Assembly: GCF_024211275.1 (NCBI RefSeq)
Contig: NZ_JAMLDX010000016.1
Span: 1 to 64,000 of the forward strand
Length of the DNA stretch: 64,000 bases
Source of the DNA: Sphingomonas tagetis
GTDB taxonomy: Bacteria; Pseudomonadota; Alphaproteobacteria; Sphingomonadales; Sphingomonadaceae
Direction of reading: 5' to 3'
Part shown: positions 16,909-25,347 of the stretch, piece by piece
Layout of the letters: the number at the start of each line of letters is the position of its first letter
How positions within the stretch are numbered: the first letter of the stretch is position 1
Made by a program: the position numbers and the translations under genes
The notes under the pieces: model-generated
Database searches by the model: none
What the model saw: the letters and a program-made list of their open reading frames with translations, nothing else
Told to the model about the DNA's origin: nothing

Positions 16909-19535
16909 TCATCAGGTCCCTCGAGCTCGCGAACTTCCGCAAGTTCCGCGAGCCGCTGCGCATCGACGGGTTCACCGATGGGTTGAACGTCGTCGTCGAG
17001 CCAAACGAGACGGGCAAGTCAACGTTGCTGGAGGCACTACGCGCGGCCTTCTTCATCCGTCATTCCGCGAAGACCGAGCTCGTGCGCTCCTATGTTCCGA
17101 TCGGTGACGACGTGGCGCCGCGCGTCGCCGTCGAGTTCACCCTGCGCGGGCAGCCGTGGTCCGTCGAGAAGCAGTTCATGAAGTCCACCTCCGTCCGCCT
17201 GACGGGCAACGGCAGCCGCAAGGAGAGCGACGCCGCCGAGGAGGCGCTGCAGGAGCTGCTGGGCTTCGAGCGGGGCAACAACCGAGGTAGCGACCCGGAG
17301 ACGCGCGGTCCGCTCGGGATGCTCTGGGTGGAGCAGATGAGCGCACTCGCGGTGGAGAGCCCCAACCGCATCGTCCGCGACACCGTGCGGGGCGTGCTCG
17401 AGGCCGAGGTGGGGGCGGTGACCGGCGGACGACGCTTCGACGCGATCCGCAGCAACGTCGAAGCCGCCTACGGCGCCCTGCGCACTCCAGCGACCGGCAA
17501 GTCGCGTGGCGAGCTGGCCGCGGCCGAGGCCAGGCTCGCGTCGGCGACCGACGCCCGCCAGCGGGCCGAAGCGGTCTTCCGGGAATACGAGCAGGCGCTC
17601 GGCGACCTCGAGAACGCGAGGGCCAGACTTCGGATCGTCGAGCGCGACCTGGCCGACCCCGAGACGGTCGAGGAGCGACGCAGACTCGAAGCCGACCAGA
17701 AGCTCGCCGAGACGGCCTCCCTCCGCGTCGCGACCGCCGAGGCGCAGCACGGACGGGCGGAGGAACTCGCGAAGGCGGCCGCCTCAAGGCTCGAACGCCT
17801 CGACGTCGCGGAGACCCGCAAGGCGACGGCCGCCCAGACGGTAGAGACCGCCCGCGCCGCTAAGTCCGAGGCTCAGGTAGCCGTCGACGCGGCAGCCGCC
17901 GGGGAGGGGCTGCAGCGCTCGGCGCTCGATGTGGCTCGGACGGAGCTCCGGGCCAAAGAGAAGGCCCTCAGCGAGGCACGCGACCGCGCGCGCAGGTTCG
18001 CCGCGGCGGCCGGCGCGCGCCGCGCCATCGACGCCCGCCAGACGCTGAGCGAGCTCGAGGCTCGCGAACACCTGCTTAAAGACGAGTCCGCGCTGGCCCT
18101 GCCAGACGGCACGCTGGACGAACTCTTGCGCCTGGAGCGGAATGAGCTGGCCGCGCTCGCCAGATTCGAGGCAGGCAGCGTCAAGGTCGAGGTGGAGCTT
18201 GCGGGCGCGGCCGAGCTGCGCGTCGACGGCCAACCCAGCGACGCCACCAGCGTTGATGTCCTCACCGCCACCCGTTTCCAGATCGGGGACGCGGGCAGCG
18301 TCACCGTCCGGCCGCCGCAGGGATCCGGCCGCTCGATGGAGGCCGACCTCGCCGCCGCGCGGGAAGAGCTGAAGGGCAGGCTGGAGGCGCTGGGCGTCAC
18401 GTCCCACGCCGCCGCAATCGCGCGCGACGAGCGCGCGTCTTCCGCCAAGCGTGAACTCGTCACGCTGCGAGCTCAGATCGCCGCCGCCTGTCCCGGCGAC
18501 CCGACTATCGGGTTGGCGCCAGGAGCCGACGCACTGCGTGCGTTCGCCGCCGACGTAGGCGAGTCGGTCGACATCTCGGAGCCACCGGACGACGACCTCA
18601 ATGCGAAGGAGGACGCAGTCACCAAGGCGAAGCTCGCGGAGGTCGCCGCATCGGCCACGCACGACGATGGTAGGACAGCGTTAGCGAAGGCGGAGAGCGT
18701 GCTCGCCGCGGCAACGGCCGACCTGAGCGCCGCGACGCGCGAGGACGAGGCGGCGAAGTCCAACCTGCTCACCGTGCTCGGCGACTCAGATCGGGCCGAC
18801 CTCGAGTCGGCGGCTCTCGAACTCCAGCGAGACCGTGCGGCAAAGCTCGACCTGCGCGATCAGGCGCGCGAAGGAGCGAAGGCCTTCGACCTCGACGCCA
18901 TCAAGCGCCGCCTCGACAATATGGACCGCGCCGCGACCAGAGCGGGGCAGGAGCGGCTCGACCTGACCGGACGCATCGCGTCACTCGAGGCGACGGTCCA
19001 GCGCGAAGGCAAGGCGGGTCCAGCAGGCCAGGTCGCCGAGGCGCGAGAGGAGGAGATCGCCGCGACCGCCGCCCGCGACCGGCTCCGCCAGGAGGCCGAT
19101 ACGCTCGAGCTGCTGCGCAGGACTCTCGGCGAAGCCGCCGACGGCGCCTCGCGGACGTTCCTTGCCCCAGTCACGCGCCGAGCGGCCCGCTACGTCGAGC
19201 GGCTCTTGCCCGGCTGCGGCCTGTCGTTTGACGAAGGCCTCGGGCTGACCGGCGTTACCCGCGCGGGCGTGGACGAATCCTGCGGAGACCTCAGCAGGGG
19301 AACGCAGGAGCAACTCGCCATTCTGACCCGCCTCGCCTTCGCGGATCTGCTGCTCGAGGACGGGGCGCCGATCTCGCTGATCCTCGACGATCCCCTGGTC
19401 TATTCGGACGACGCGCGGCTTGAGACGATGACCGAGATCCTACAGGAGGCGGCGCAGCGCATGCAGGTTATCCTGCTCACGTGCCGGACCAAGGCTTTCC
19501 GCCACGTCGACGGCAACCGGATAACGCTAGCGTGA
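16905..19535 (+). CDS. Rad50/SbcC-like (YhaN-type) SMC ATPase without zinc hook
   Basis: This is the ATPase partner of the preceding nuclease, 876 residues. N-terminal Walker A is EPNETGKST at 32-40. Long Ala/Glu/Arg coiled-coil arms span roughly 170-720. The C-terminal half-site has the signature LSRGTQEQL, Walker B SLILDDPLVYSD and the switch histidine region LLTCR. I see no CxxC zinc hook at the coil apex, so it resembles hookless YhaN-type proteins and is shorter than SbcC (about 1050). The pair probably processes DNA ends. The ATGA overlap with the nuclease gene shows coupling. In this island the pair may serve defence rather than housekeeping repair. Confidence 0.9.
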   Translation: MIIRSLELANFRKFREPLRIDGFTDGLNVVVEPNETGKSTLLEALRAAFFIRHSAKTELVRSYVPIGDDVAPRVAVEFTLRGQPWSVEKQFMKSTSVRLTGNGSRKESDAAEEALQELLGFERGNNRGSDPETRGPLGMLWVEQMSALAVESPNRIVRDTVRGVLEAEVGAVTGGRRFDAIRSNVEAAYGALRTPATGKSRGELAAAEARLASATDARQRAEAVFREYEQALGDLENARARLRIVERDLADPETVEERRRLEADQKLAETASLRVATAEAQHGRAEELAKAAASRLERLDVAETRKATAAQTVETARAAKSEAQVAVDAAAAGEGLQRSALDVARTELRAKEKALSEARDRARRFAAAAGARRAIDARQTLSELEAREHLLKDESALALPDGTLDELLRLERNELAALARFEAGSVKVEVELAGAAELRVDGQPSDATSVDVLTATRFQIGDAGSVTVRPPQGSGRSMEADLAAAREELKGRLEALGVTSHAAAIARDERASSAKRELVTLRAQIAAACPGDPTIGLAPGADALRAFAADVGESVDISEPPDDDLNAKEDAVTKAKLAEVAASATHDDGRTALAKAESVLAAATADLSAATREDEAAKSNLLTVLGDSDRADLESAALELQRDRAAKLDLRDQAREGAKAFDLDAIKRRLDNMDRAATRAGQERLDLTGRIASLEATVQREGKAGPAGQVAEAREEEIAATAARDRLRQEADTLELLRRTLGEAADGASRTFLAPVTRRAARYVERLLPGCGLSFDEGLGLTGVTRAGVDESCGDLSRGTQEQLAILTRLAFADLLLEDGAPISLILDDPLVYSDDARLETMTEILQEAAQRMQVILLTCRTKAFRHVDGNRITLA

Positions 19536-19568
19536 ACCCGTGACGATGGACGAGCGAGAAAAAGCAAA

Positions 19569-20144
19569 TTGGCATCCGGTCGCATCGCTGAGGCGGGCGG
19601 CTTGAGCGCGGCCAGCACGCCCGACACGGTGCCGCGGTCGCTCACCCCGGCGCTGCTGGAATTCTGCGCGTCGATCTCGAGTTCCGACCCGGTCTTCGTC
19701 GCGTCGATCCCGCCCAAGCGCGCGCCGACGTCTTTCTGCTTTGAGAACGTCGCGCGGCGCGTCCGTGATAGGGGCGGCTCAATCGCCTATGGGTGGGCAA
19801 TCTGGCACCTGCCAGGCCTCTACTTCGAGGCCGAGCACCATGCGGTGTGGCGCAACAAGCTCGGCAACCTGATTGACGTGAGCCCACAGATGGGCGGGCG
19901 GAGGCGGCTACTGTTCCTCCCCGACGACGGTGCCGTCTACGACCCGTTCGCGATCAGGCAAAACGTCACGGCGCCGGACGGCGGCTCGGAGCGGGCACTG
20001 AGAATGACGGAACTCGGGAACCGACGGCATGCACTGCTCATCCGATGCCGCATCCCGGGCACCGCGGAGATACGGCTCTACGAGCACGACCAGATGGAGT
20101 TGGCTGACATCGACCGGCAGATCCGTGAAACTATGACCGGTTAG
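19569..20144 (+). CDS. Conserved-looking hypothetical protein, 191 aa
   Basis: The core (about residues 30-130) contains CFENV, RGGSIAYGWAIW, PGLYFEAEHHAVW, LIDVSPQ and LLFLPDD. I associate this pattern with an unnamed small domain found in phage and accessory proteins, sometimes next to a SEC-C zinc motif. The conserved Cys, Glu and two His could form a catalytic or metal site, but I cannot name the activity. The start is uncertain: TTG 19569 is used, with TTG 19602 as an in-frame alternative. An ATG at 19546 is in another frame. It begins 34 bases after the SMC gene, so it may be the last gene of that transcript. Confidence 0.6.
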   Translation: MASGRIAEAGGLSAASTPDTVPRSLTPALLEFCASISSSDPVFVASIPPKRAPTSFCFENVARRVRDRGGSIAYGWAIWHLPGLYFEAEHHAVWRNKLGNLIDVSPQMGGRRRLLFLPDDGAVYDPFAIRQNVTAPDGGSERALRMTELGNRRHALLIRCRIPGTAEIRLYEHDQMELADIDRQIRETMTG

Positions 20145-20527
20145 GAGTTTGCTACTCCCCAGGTATCTTTTGGCTGCGGCACTTTCCAGCAGGCATAAGT
20201 GGGGCGCCGCGCCAAAAGAGCAGATGACTTTCGGCGACATCGGCTGCCCGATCCATAATTTAATCTTCGCGCTTCGGGGCTTCTGCTGAGCCAATGTCGA
20301 CTTCTGCACCCTGCTCAACGCATAGCCGCCAGTCCGCTGTCGGCCCAAATCCAGCCGTAAATGGATTCTCGACAATGCTACGCGGATCGTATGTCGTACC
20401 ACTGACCGAACGAGCGGATCAGTGCGAGGCCACCTACGCTTCATGCAAGGTAACGGGCACTATCTTCGGCGCACCACGTCTAATCCCCGAAGCCCAAAAT
20501 TCCACCCATGGCGAGAGCATGGTTTGG
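20145..20527. other. Intergenic region between island and first integrase module
   Basis: No convincing gene is seen here, and the long open frames on either strand lack coding character and family motifs. It contains the imperfect inverted repeat listed at 20167-20218. It is the most likely place for the junction between the GC-rich left island and the integrase-bearing element, but no tRNA or clear attachment repeat was found. Confidence 0.5.
20167..20218. repeat. Inverted repeat (13 paired bases, one bulge)
   Basis: CTTTTGGC at 20167-20174 pairs with GCCAAAAG at 20211-20218. Inside it, GCGGC at 20176-20180 pairs with GCCGC at 20206-20210, with one bulged base and a 25-base spacer. It lies 22 bases after the stop of the 191-aa gene. 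It could be a terminator stem (no clear U-tract), a regulatory hairpin, or a recombination site of the adjacent element. Confidence 0.5.
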
Positions 20528-20782
20528 TCAAGCAATGTCAGCCGGGCCGATCACCGTGGTGCCGGATGTACGCTGGGTGGGAATGATTGGCTTCAACTCC
20601 TTGTCCATCAGGAGAATGCCGATTTCCATCGCCGCAGCGCGCCCGTCGTATCCAGCTTTGTAGGCGGCATCGATGACCTCTTGCACCGTAAGCACGCCTG
20701 CCCTCGTCAGATCCCGCACAAGACGTTCCAGTTCGGGGTCGTGTTCGAACTTGAATGCTTTGACCTCGTAAACAATCGTCAT
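20528..20782 (-). CDS. Small hypothetical protein downstream of integrase, 84 aa
   Basis: The start is set at ATG 20782 because AGGAG lies eight bases upstream; the frame is open much further but runs through the integrase gene. The protein begins MTIVYEVKAF, has a helical middle (LERLVRDLTRAGVLTVQEVI) and ends with a flexible tail. No family is recognised. It begins 11 bases after the integrase stop on the same strand, so it is probably co-transcribed and belongs to the integration module. Confidence 0.6.
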   Translation of the reverse strand: MTIVYEVKAFKFEHDPELERLVRDLTRAGVLTVQEVIDAAYKAGYDGRAAAMEIGILLMDKELKPIIPTQRTSGTTVIGPADIA

Positions 20783-20793
20783 GTCTGCTTCTC

Positions 20794-22107
20794 CTACTTT
20801 GAATGGGATGCGGCCGGCGCCGTTGGAAATGCCTGTCCGTCGTGCTTGCTCTCGGCCAGGGAGATGTAAGCTGACGGGCACAGATCGATTATGGCGTCGA
20901 TGATGGCTGCGAGTGCTGCTGTGGCAGCGTACTGATATGCAGGATCGAACGCGGAGTAGAGGTCGGTTACGCTGTCGATGACGCGATGCCCGAGCTGAAC
21001 CTCGATCTGCTCGGCTGGTACCTTTCGGGCAGGATCGCGCCATTCGGCGGACCACGCCCTAGGTGTCCCAGCGTCGCGCAGAAGCTGGGCCACCGAGCGA
21101 CGTATGAGCTTCATGCCGCCCTCTCCATCCGTGGGCCAGCCGAGCTTGGCTACCATCGTCTCCCAAGCCGATTTGACCGAGACGAAGGGAATGAAGAACC
21201 CTTCGGTTTCGGATATCCGCTCGGCCAGCTGGGGCGGCGCGACTACGATCGCTCGTCGCTTGCGCGTCTGGCGCCGGCCGTACGGGTTCAGCGCGATCAC
21301 GCTGCGCTCCTCGTGCCACTGACGCCGATCGGCTGCGGTAGAGAAGTCGTGAACCGCGTCGGGGCGGGCCGCTGTTCCAACCGAGAGCATGAGGAAGCGG
21401 TGGAGTCCCAACCGTTTGGTCGGGTAGCGGGGGTCGGTTGCGTAGCGGAATGCGGTGGCGAGCTCCGCCACCGAAAGCCGGCGTTGAGGAGTGCGGTTGA
21501 GTTCCTTGGTTGGTATCGGCTTGAAGCCGGGGGGCCGGGAGATGTCCCCGCGCTCTTTCGCCGCATTGATCGCGGCGGCAAGCTGGATGACGGAGTTCTC
21601 GATCGAGCTTTCACTTCTGGGGGCATCGCGGGTGTTGCCTGCGCTGCTGATCACGGGCTGCCTACGCATCCACGCGCGGAAACGCTCGATCCACGGCTCG
21701 TCGACCCGCGAACAACGTATATCCGGCGTTTCCAGTGTCGCGATATAGCGCACGACGTGATTGAGCCGGGGACGCACCGACTTTATCGACGGCAAATTCT
21801 CGTTCGAGACGAGGTAGTCCGTTATGGCTCGCAGTACGAGCATGTCGGTAGCGACATTGCGGCGCTGTCCGCAGGTCGGGCAGATTAGCTCGCCTTCAGA
21901 ATTCGTCAGGTAGTGCCGGTCGAGCGTCGTGCGCGCGGCTGCGAGATCGTCTGTGCGTGTGCTAATAGAGCATGTGCGTCCTCGCTCTGCGTCGTACCAG
22001 AATATGGTGAGATAGGGGGATCGAAGACTACCGTCGGTCCGCCGGTCCCAGTCGAGCCAGTAGTCACCGCGTGCGTATAATCCCCGCGTCTTTGGCCGTC
22101 GCGGCAT
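20794..22107 (-). CDS. Tyrosine recombinase (phage-type integrase), 437 aa
   Basis: This enzyme is predicted to integrate and excise the element by site-specific recombination. The catalytic domain (about 215-400) has the first arginine in GTAARPDAV near 248, the LGHR box near 374, and the tyrosine in DLYSAFDPAY near 384. The N-terminal part carries an arm-type region with WLDWDRRTDG and a CPTCGQRR pair (about 77-84), then a core-binding SAM-like domain. The ATG at 22107 is preceded by GGAGAAGG and is preferred over the longer open frame to 22236. The second-arginine region is atypical. It differs from the 1020-aa recombinase at 32309, so two integration modules are present. Confidence 0.9.
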   Translation of the reverse strand: MPRRPKTRGLYARGDYWLDWDRRTDGSLRSPYLTIFWYDAERGRTCSISTRTDDLAAARTTLDRHYLTNSEGELICPTCGQRRNVATDMLVLRAITDYLVSNENLPSIKSVRPRLNHVVRYIATLETPDIRCSRVDEPWIERFRAWMRRQPVISSAGNTRDAPRSESSIENSVIQLAAAINAAKERGDISRPPGFKPIPTKELNRTPQRRLSVAELATAFRYATDPRYPTKRLGLHRFLMLSVGTAARPDAVHDFSTAADRRQWHEERSVIALNPYGRRQTRKRRAIVVAPPQLAERISETEGFFIPFVSVKSAWETMVAKLGWPTDGEGGMKLIRRSVAQLLRDAGTPRAWSAEWRDPARKVPAEQIEVQLGHRVIDSVTDLYSAFDPAYQYAATAALAAIIDAIIDLCPSAYISLAESKHDGQAFPTAPAASHSK

Positions 22108-22268
22108 TTGGCCTTCTCCTTTAGAAACTCGGCCGCAGCCGCTTGGATGATGTCGTTGACGCCGATGGCGGCCAGCTGATCGAGGTCGGCTGCCTCCAGC
22201 CGGATCCCGCGGCCGCGGTGAAGCGCACGCGACCACCGCCGCGCGAGGTCGGCCAAGTCGTCAGCCAT
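21906..22268 (-). CDS. Small ORF overlapping the integrase start
   Basis: The first about 55 residues (MADDLADLARRWSRALHRG, then RLEAADLDQLAAIGVNDIIQ) look like a genuine small helical protein, of a kind I have seen upstream of sphingomonad integrases. The start at 22268 lies 161 bases before the integrase start, and the frame then runs into the integrase coding region, where it loses protein-like character. The C-terminal half may be read-through produced by loss of an earlier stop. The function is unknown. Confidence 0.4.
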   Translation of the reverse strand: MADDLADLARRWSRALHRGRGIRLEAADLDQLAAIGVNDIIQAAAAEFLKEKAKCRDGQRRGDYTHAVTTGSTGTGGPTVVFDPPISPYSGTTQSEDAHALLAHAQTISQPRARRSTGTT

Positions 22269-22420
22269 GGTGCTGTCTCCTTGGGTGAAGCTGCGGTTCG
22301 GGCGGAAGCCGAGCCGCGAGCCACTGTGGGTTCATTCTTGCATCAACTGGCATCTTCATGCCGGCCTTGTAGGATTTTGCGTTTTCCTCTATGCAACAAC
22401 GTCACATTTGGGTGGAGTGC

Positions 22421-22957
22421 ATGATGAGCCGGATGCGGCTGCCTGAAGGTTTTGTTCGGCTCCGGCACGATCTTGGCCGAGTTGTCCGTCGCCATCGTCG
22501 CGGCGAAGGCATGACGCAGATGGACTTGGCGATCGCCCTCGGTCTCACGCGAGAGAGCGTGTGCCGAATCGAGGGCGCTCGAGCTTTGCCAAGCGAGGCC
22601 TCGATCGAGGGACTAATGCGGTTGTTCGATCTCGACTGGCCCCAGTTAGCGATCGTCGGCAGATCCAAACGCAGGCCACGTGCCTTTCCGGACACATGGC
22701 GGGATGAGCTGCGAATTGCGCTTGGTTCGGCGCTCCGCGCAGGACGGCGCGCCGAGGGTCTTACCCTACGTGACCTCGCGACCTGCACAGGCGTGTCGTA
22801 TTCGCAGCTGTCGAGACTGGAACGTGGGGAGTGTGATGTCAGCCGTGTACTCGCAGAACATCCCGCGGATCGCGACGTGCCCCGTCACATGCGGCGGCTG
22901 CAATTCACACATCCTGTGCTGAAGCGCGTTGCCGGGAAGGGTTGGACATTGATTTGA
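22421..22957 (+). CDS. Tandem XRE-type helix-turn-helix regulator, 178 aa
   Basis: Two Cro/C1-type HTH units lie in one chain. The first (about 20-70) has MTQMDLAIALGLTRESVCRIE. The second (about 100-155) has LTLRDLATCTGVSYSQLSRLE. Each shows the standard helix-turn-helix spacing and ends in RIEGAR or RLERGE. It probably binds an operator in the divergent region at 22269-22420 and controls the integrase side, like a phage repressor. ATG 22421 and 22424 are adjacent, with GGAG just upstream. It converges with the IclR-type gene, one base between the stops. Confidence 0.8.
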   Translation: MMSRMRLPEGFVRLRHDLGRVVRRHRRGEGMTQMDLAIALGLTRESVCRIEGARALPSEASIEGLMRLFDLDWPQLAIVGRSKRRPRAFPDTWRDELRIALGSALRAGRRAEGLTLRDLATCTGVSYSQLSRLERGECDVSRVLAEHPADRDVPRHMRRLQFTHPVLKRVAGKGWTLI

Positions 22958-22958
22958 G

Positions 22959-23294
22959 CTATCGGCCACCCGCACGGTGGGGGCGCGATGACGGGTTTTT
23001 CGGGGCGGAAGTCTGCTCCTGCCACGCGATGGCCAGCTCCTCCAGCCTTGGGCCTAGATGGTAACCCCGCCGACCGGTGGTGGCGAGCAATCCGCGTTCC
23101 GAAAGAGCCGTGGCCAGCCGATAGCAGGTTGGTTTGCTGAGACCGACGCGATCGGCGAGTTCTGGCAGAAGCATCGGCCGTTCTGCGATCGCGTCCAGGA
23201 TGTCGAGCGCGCGCGTGACCGATTGTGCGCCCGCTGGCGCTGCCCTCTGCTCCTCGGCGCGTGGCGCATCGTCCGAAATCGACCTCGTGTCCAC
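22959..23294 (-). CDS. IclR-type HTH-only protein (paralogue 1), about 111 aa
   Basis: The core SVTRALDILDAI, LLPELADRVGLSKPTCYRL and SERGLLAT is the winged HTH of IclR regulators. The effector-binding domain of full IclR proteins (about 250 aa) is absent. It ends soon after GYHLGPRLEELA with a basic tail. The start is not certain: GTG 23294 matches the N-terminal length of its paralogue at 24029-24304. An ATG at 23603 has a good AGGAAGGG upstream and would add about 100 residues of unrelated sequence. It likely represses or competes at an IclR-type operator. Confidence 0.65.
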   Translation of the reverse strand: MDTRSISDDAPRAEEQRAAPAGAQSVTRALDILDAIAERPMLLPELADRVGLSKPTCYRLATALSERGLLATTGRRGYHLGPRLEELAIAWQEQTSAPKNPSSRPHRAGGR

Positions 23295-24028
23295 CTTGCG
23301 CGATAGGTTGCAGAGGCGCGGCTCTGACAGCGGGACGGCCGAAACACTGGCGGATCGCCGTTCTGCAGTTCCGAACGGTTGGCGCAGCACTGTCGCCCGC
23401 CCGGCTGCCGACGGCAGTATGGAGGCGTGTCCAAACTGCAGCATAGGGCGCGAAGCGTCGCCGGCGATGAAGAAGTCGCTTGGCACGCTTCGATCCTGGC
23501 TTGGACCCGCGTGGCAGCAAACCGATGTTATCCCGTCAGGGCGATAGCCCCCATCGGTGACCCGGATCGGCTCGTCGGAGAGCAAGAGTATTGCAGCGAC
23601 CATCGTTTTTCCCTTCCTACGATCGTACAGAAGCAGAATTGCAGGCATTCGCAGCCGTGGGCGCTGCACCACCGCCGTGCGAGCCAACGCCGGTGAGACT
23701 GCAGAGCAGCATTACCCGACCGTAACCCATTCCGATGCGCGACTGACCATCGTGCCGACGAGATCGGCCGTGCCTTGCTCCACCAATCACGTTTGCTGTC
23801 GCATTGCATCGTGGGCGTAAAATGCAGCGCGCCCATGCTTCTATGCATGTGTGGATAGCGCATGAAGCCTGTCGCTACGCTGGTCGGTAAACGATCGTAC
23901 GGGCAGTTGCCCCGGTTCGGCGGGCGGCACGTTAGGGCGGCATTGCGGCTGCGCGTCGATCGCCCACTACGATGGTTCTATCCCGGTGTAACTTGACCAG
24001 CGGTCAATTTGCCGGAAGACCGGTTCCG
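23295..24028. other. Largely non-coding spacer between the two IclR-type genes
   Basis: No gene with recognisable features is seen in these 734 bases. The frame of the downstream IclR-type gene stays open to 23687, and an ATG at 23603 with a Shine-Dalgarno-like AGGAAGGG could start it, so part may be coding. The remaining open frames look like chance. Confidence 0.4.
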
Positions 24029-24304
24029 CTACTTGGTCGCGCTCCGCTCCATGATTGCTGCCAACTCTCCGATGCGCGGACCGAGTGAATAGCCGCTACG
24101 TCCAGAGGTCGATAATAGACCGCGCTCGGTTAGTGCAGCGGCGAGACGGTAGCACTGAGGTCTGCTGATCCCTACGCGCGCCGCGAGTTCCGGCAACATC
24201 ATGGGCCGATCGGCGATTGCATCGATGATGTCCAGCGCGCGCGTCACCGATTGCACGCTCGTCGCGCGCGCCTTGCGCGTCTCGGTCCCCTTGTGCTCGT
24301 CCAT
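24029..24304 (-). CDS. IclR-type HTH-only protein (paralogue 2), 91 aa
   Basis: This protein is clearly related to the gene at 22959: both share SVTRALDI, DAIA-RPM, LLPELA-RVG and CYRLA-AL. It has the IclR winged HTH only, with no ligand domain, and ends IGELAAIMERSATK. The start is ATG 24304; the ribosome-binding site is weak. The larger frame to 24616 crosses the inverted repeat and lacks protein character. It is divergent from the kinase-headed operon at 24667, so it is the best candidate to act on the inverted repeat at 24594-24638. Confidence 0.75.
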   Translation of the reverse strand: MDEHKGTETRKARATSVQSVTRALDIIDAIADRPMMLPELAARVGISRPQCYRLAAALTERGLLSTSGRSGYSLGPRIGELAAIMERSATK

Positions 24305-24593
24305 CCTGAAACGTGTATTCGCAATGAGGGGATGCGGACGCAAGGCCGCAGATGCTTGCGATAGGACGAGTGGGTAATTCGGGACGTGTAGAACCAATTG
24401 GCACTCTGCAGGGCGATCGACAGTCGCTTCGTCACGGCATCGACGAGCAGCCAGCCCATAACCATCAGTGGATCCTAGCGGTAAACTGCCGCGCGCGTGC
24501 TGATCGCCGCGAACGCGCTGCCATGTCGCATGAGCGTCGGTCGTTTGCCGTCGCCTCGTGTGACAACGCTCGTCGTTAACCATCAATCTCCTG

Positions 24594-24638
24594 CAACAAC
24601 CATTTAAGTTTCGCATTACGCAACTTAAATGGTTGCTG
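24594..24638. promoter_or_regulatory. Long inverted repeat upstream of the kinase-headed operon
   Basis: CAACCATTTAAGTT at 24597-24610 is a perfect inverted match to AACTTAAATGGTTG at 24622-24635, with an 11-base spacer. Allowing one mismatch extends the arms to 17 bases (24594-24638). It ends 28 bases before the ATG at 24667 and is AT-rich in a GC-rich region. It suits an operator for a dimeric regulator such as the neighbouring IclR-type proteins, or a 5' leader hairpin. Confidence 0.7.
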
Positions 24639-24666
24639 TACGGATTGAAAGGGGATCGAGCTAGTC

Positions 24667-25347
24667 ATGAAAGAGCGCGAAGAACTTGATGCTACAAGGC
24701 CCATCGCTGGCGAGGCGCCGCTGCTGTTGAGCGAGATGCACCATCGGGTGGCGAACGAGATCGCGAGTGCCATCGCCGCGATGCGCCTTGCGCAGGGCGC
24801 CGGTCTAACTGGTCCCCGTATCACCCTGTTCGACCGTGCGATCGAACGTCTGGAGGGGTTTGGTCAGGTGCACGAGGTCCTCGCCGCGCGATCGGCGCGG
24901 ACCATCGACTTCGGCGCCGAGCTGCAGCGCCTGACGAGTGGGATCGTGAAGGGCCGGGATGGCCTGGATGGCGCGACCGTGCGGCTCACCGCACGTGGCG
25001 CCGTGCTGCCCGGTGGTCCTGCCCGGCGACTGCTGCTCGTCGCGGCCGAACTAATGTATAATGGCATACGGCACGCGCTTTCGGGCAGGCGTGGCAGCCT
25101 GTGGATCGACGTGGACCGGGACGAGGACTTCGTCACGCTCGTGGTAAGCGACGACGGACCCGGACTCGCTGGCCCCTCCTGCACGAGCGGGACCGGTCTC
25201 GGTTCCGGCATCGTCGCCGAGCTCGTCCGGAAGGGCGATGGCAGGATCGAATGCGACACGAGTCGGCACGGCACGACCTTCCGCGTCACGTTGCCGCTGG
25301 CCGGTCCTGCTACGATCGACTGGCTCCTGCCGGAGGCCGAGGCATGA
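24667..25347 (+). CDS. Soluble HisKA_2/HWE-type histidine kinase, 226 aa
   Basis: The dimerisation/phosphoacceptor helix has EMHHRVANEI with H25 and H26, the form seen in HisKA_2 kinases. The ATPase domain has an N-box AELMYNGIRHAL, G1 DDGPGL and G2 GTGLGSGIVAEL. No sensor, PAS or membrane segment is present, so it is a bare catalytic core acting in the cytoplasm. No response regulator is adjacent. It heads a run of seven genes, and its stop overlaps the next start as ATGA. It may phosphorylate a host response regulator or act as a phosphotransferase. The kinase call is firm; the role is open. Confidence 0.85.
   Translation: MKEREELDATRPIAGEAPLLLSEMHHRVANEIASAIAAMRLAQGAGLTGPRITLFDRAIERLEGFGQVHEVLAARSARTIDFGAELQRLTSGIVKGRDGLDGATVRLTARGAVLPGGPARRLLLVAAELMYNGIRHALSGRRGSLWIDVDRDEDFVTLVVSDDGPGLAGPSCTSGTGLGSGIVAELVRKGDGRIECDTSRHGTTFRVTLPLAGPATIDWLLPEAEA

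Noticed and set aside
20294..20869. 191-codon frame on the plus strand
   Set aside because: It has no family motifs and is antisense to the 84-aa gene and the integrase 3' end.
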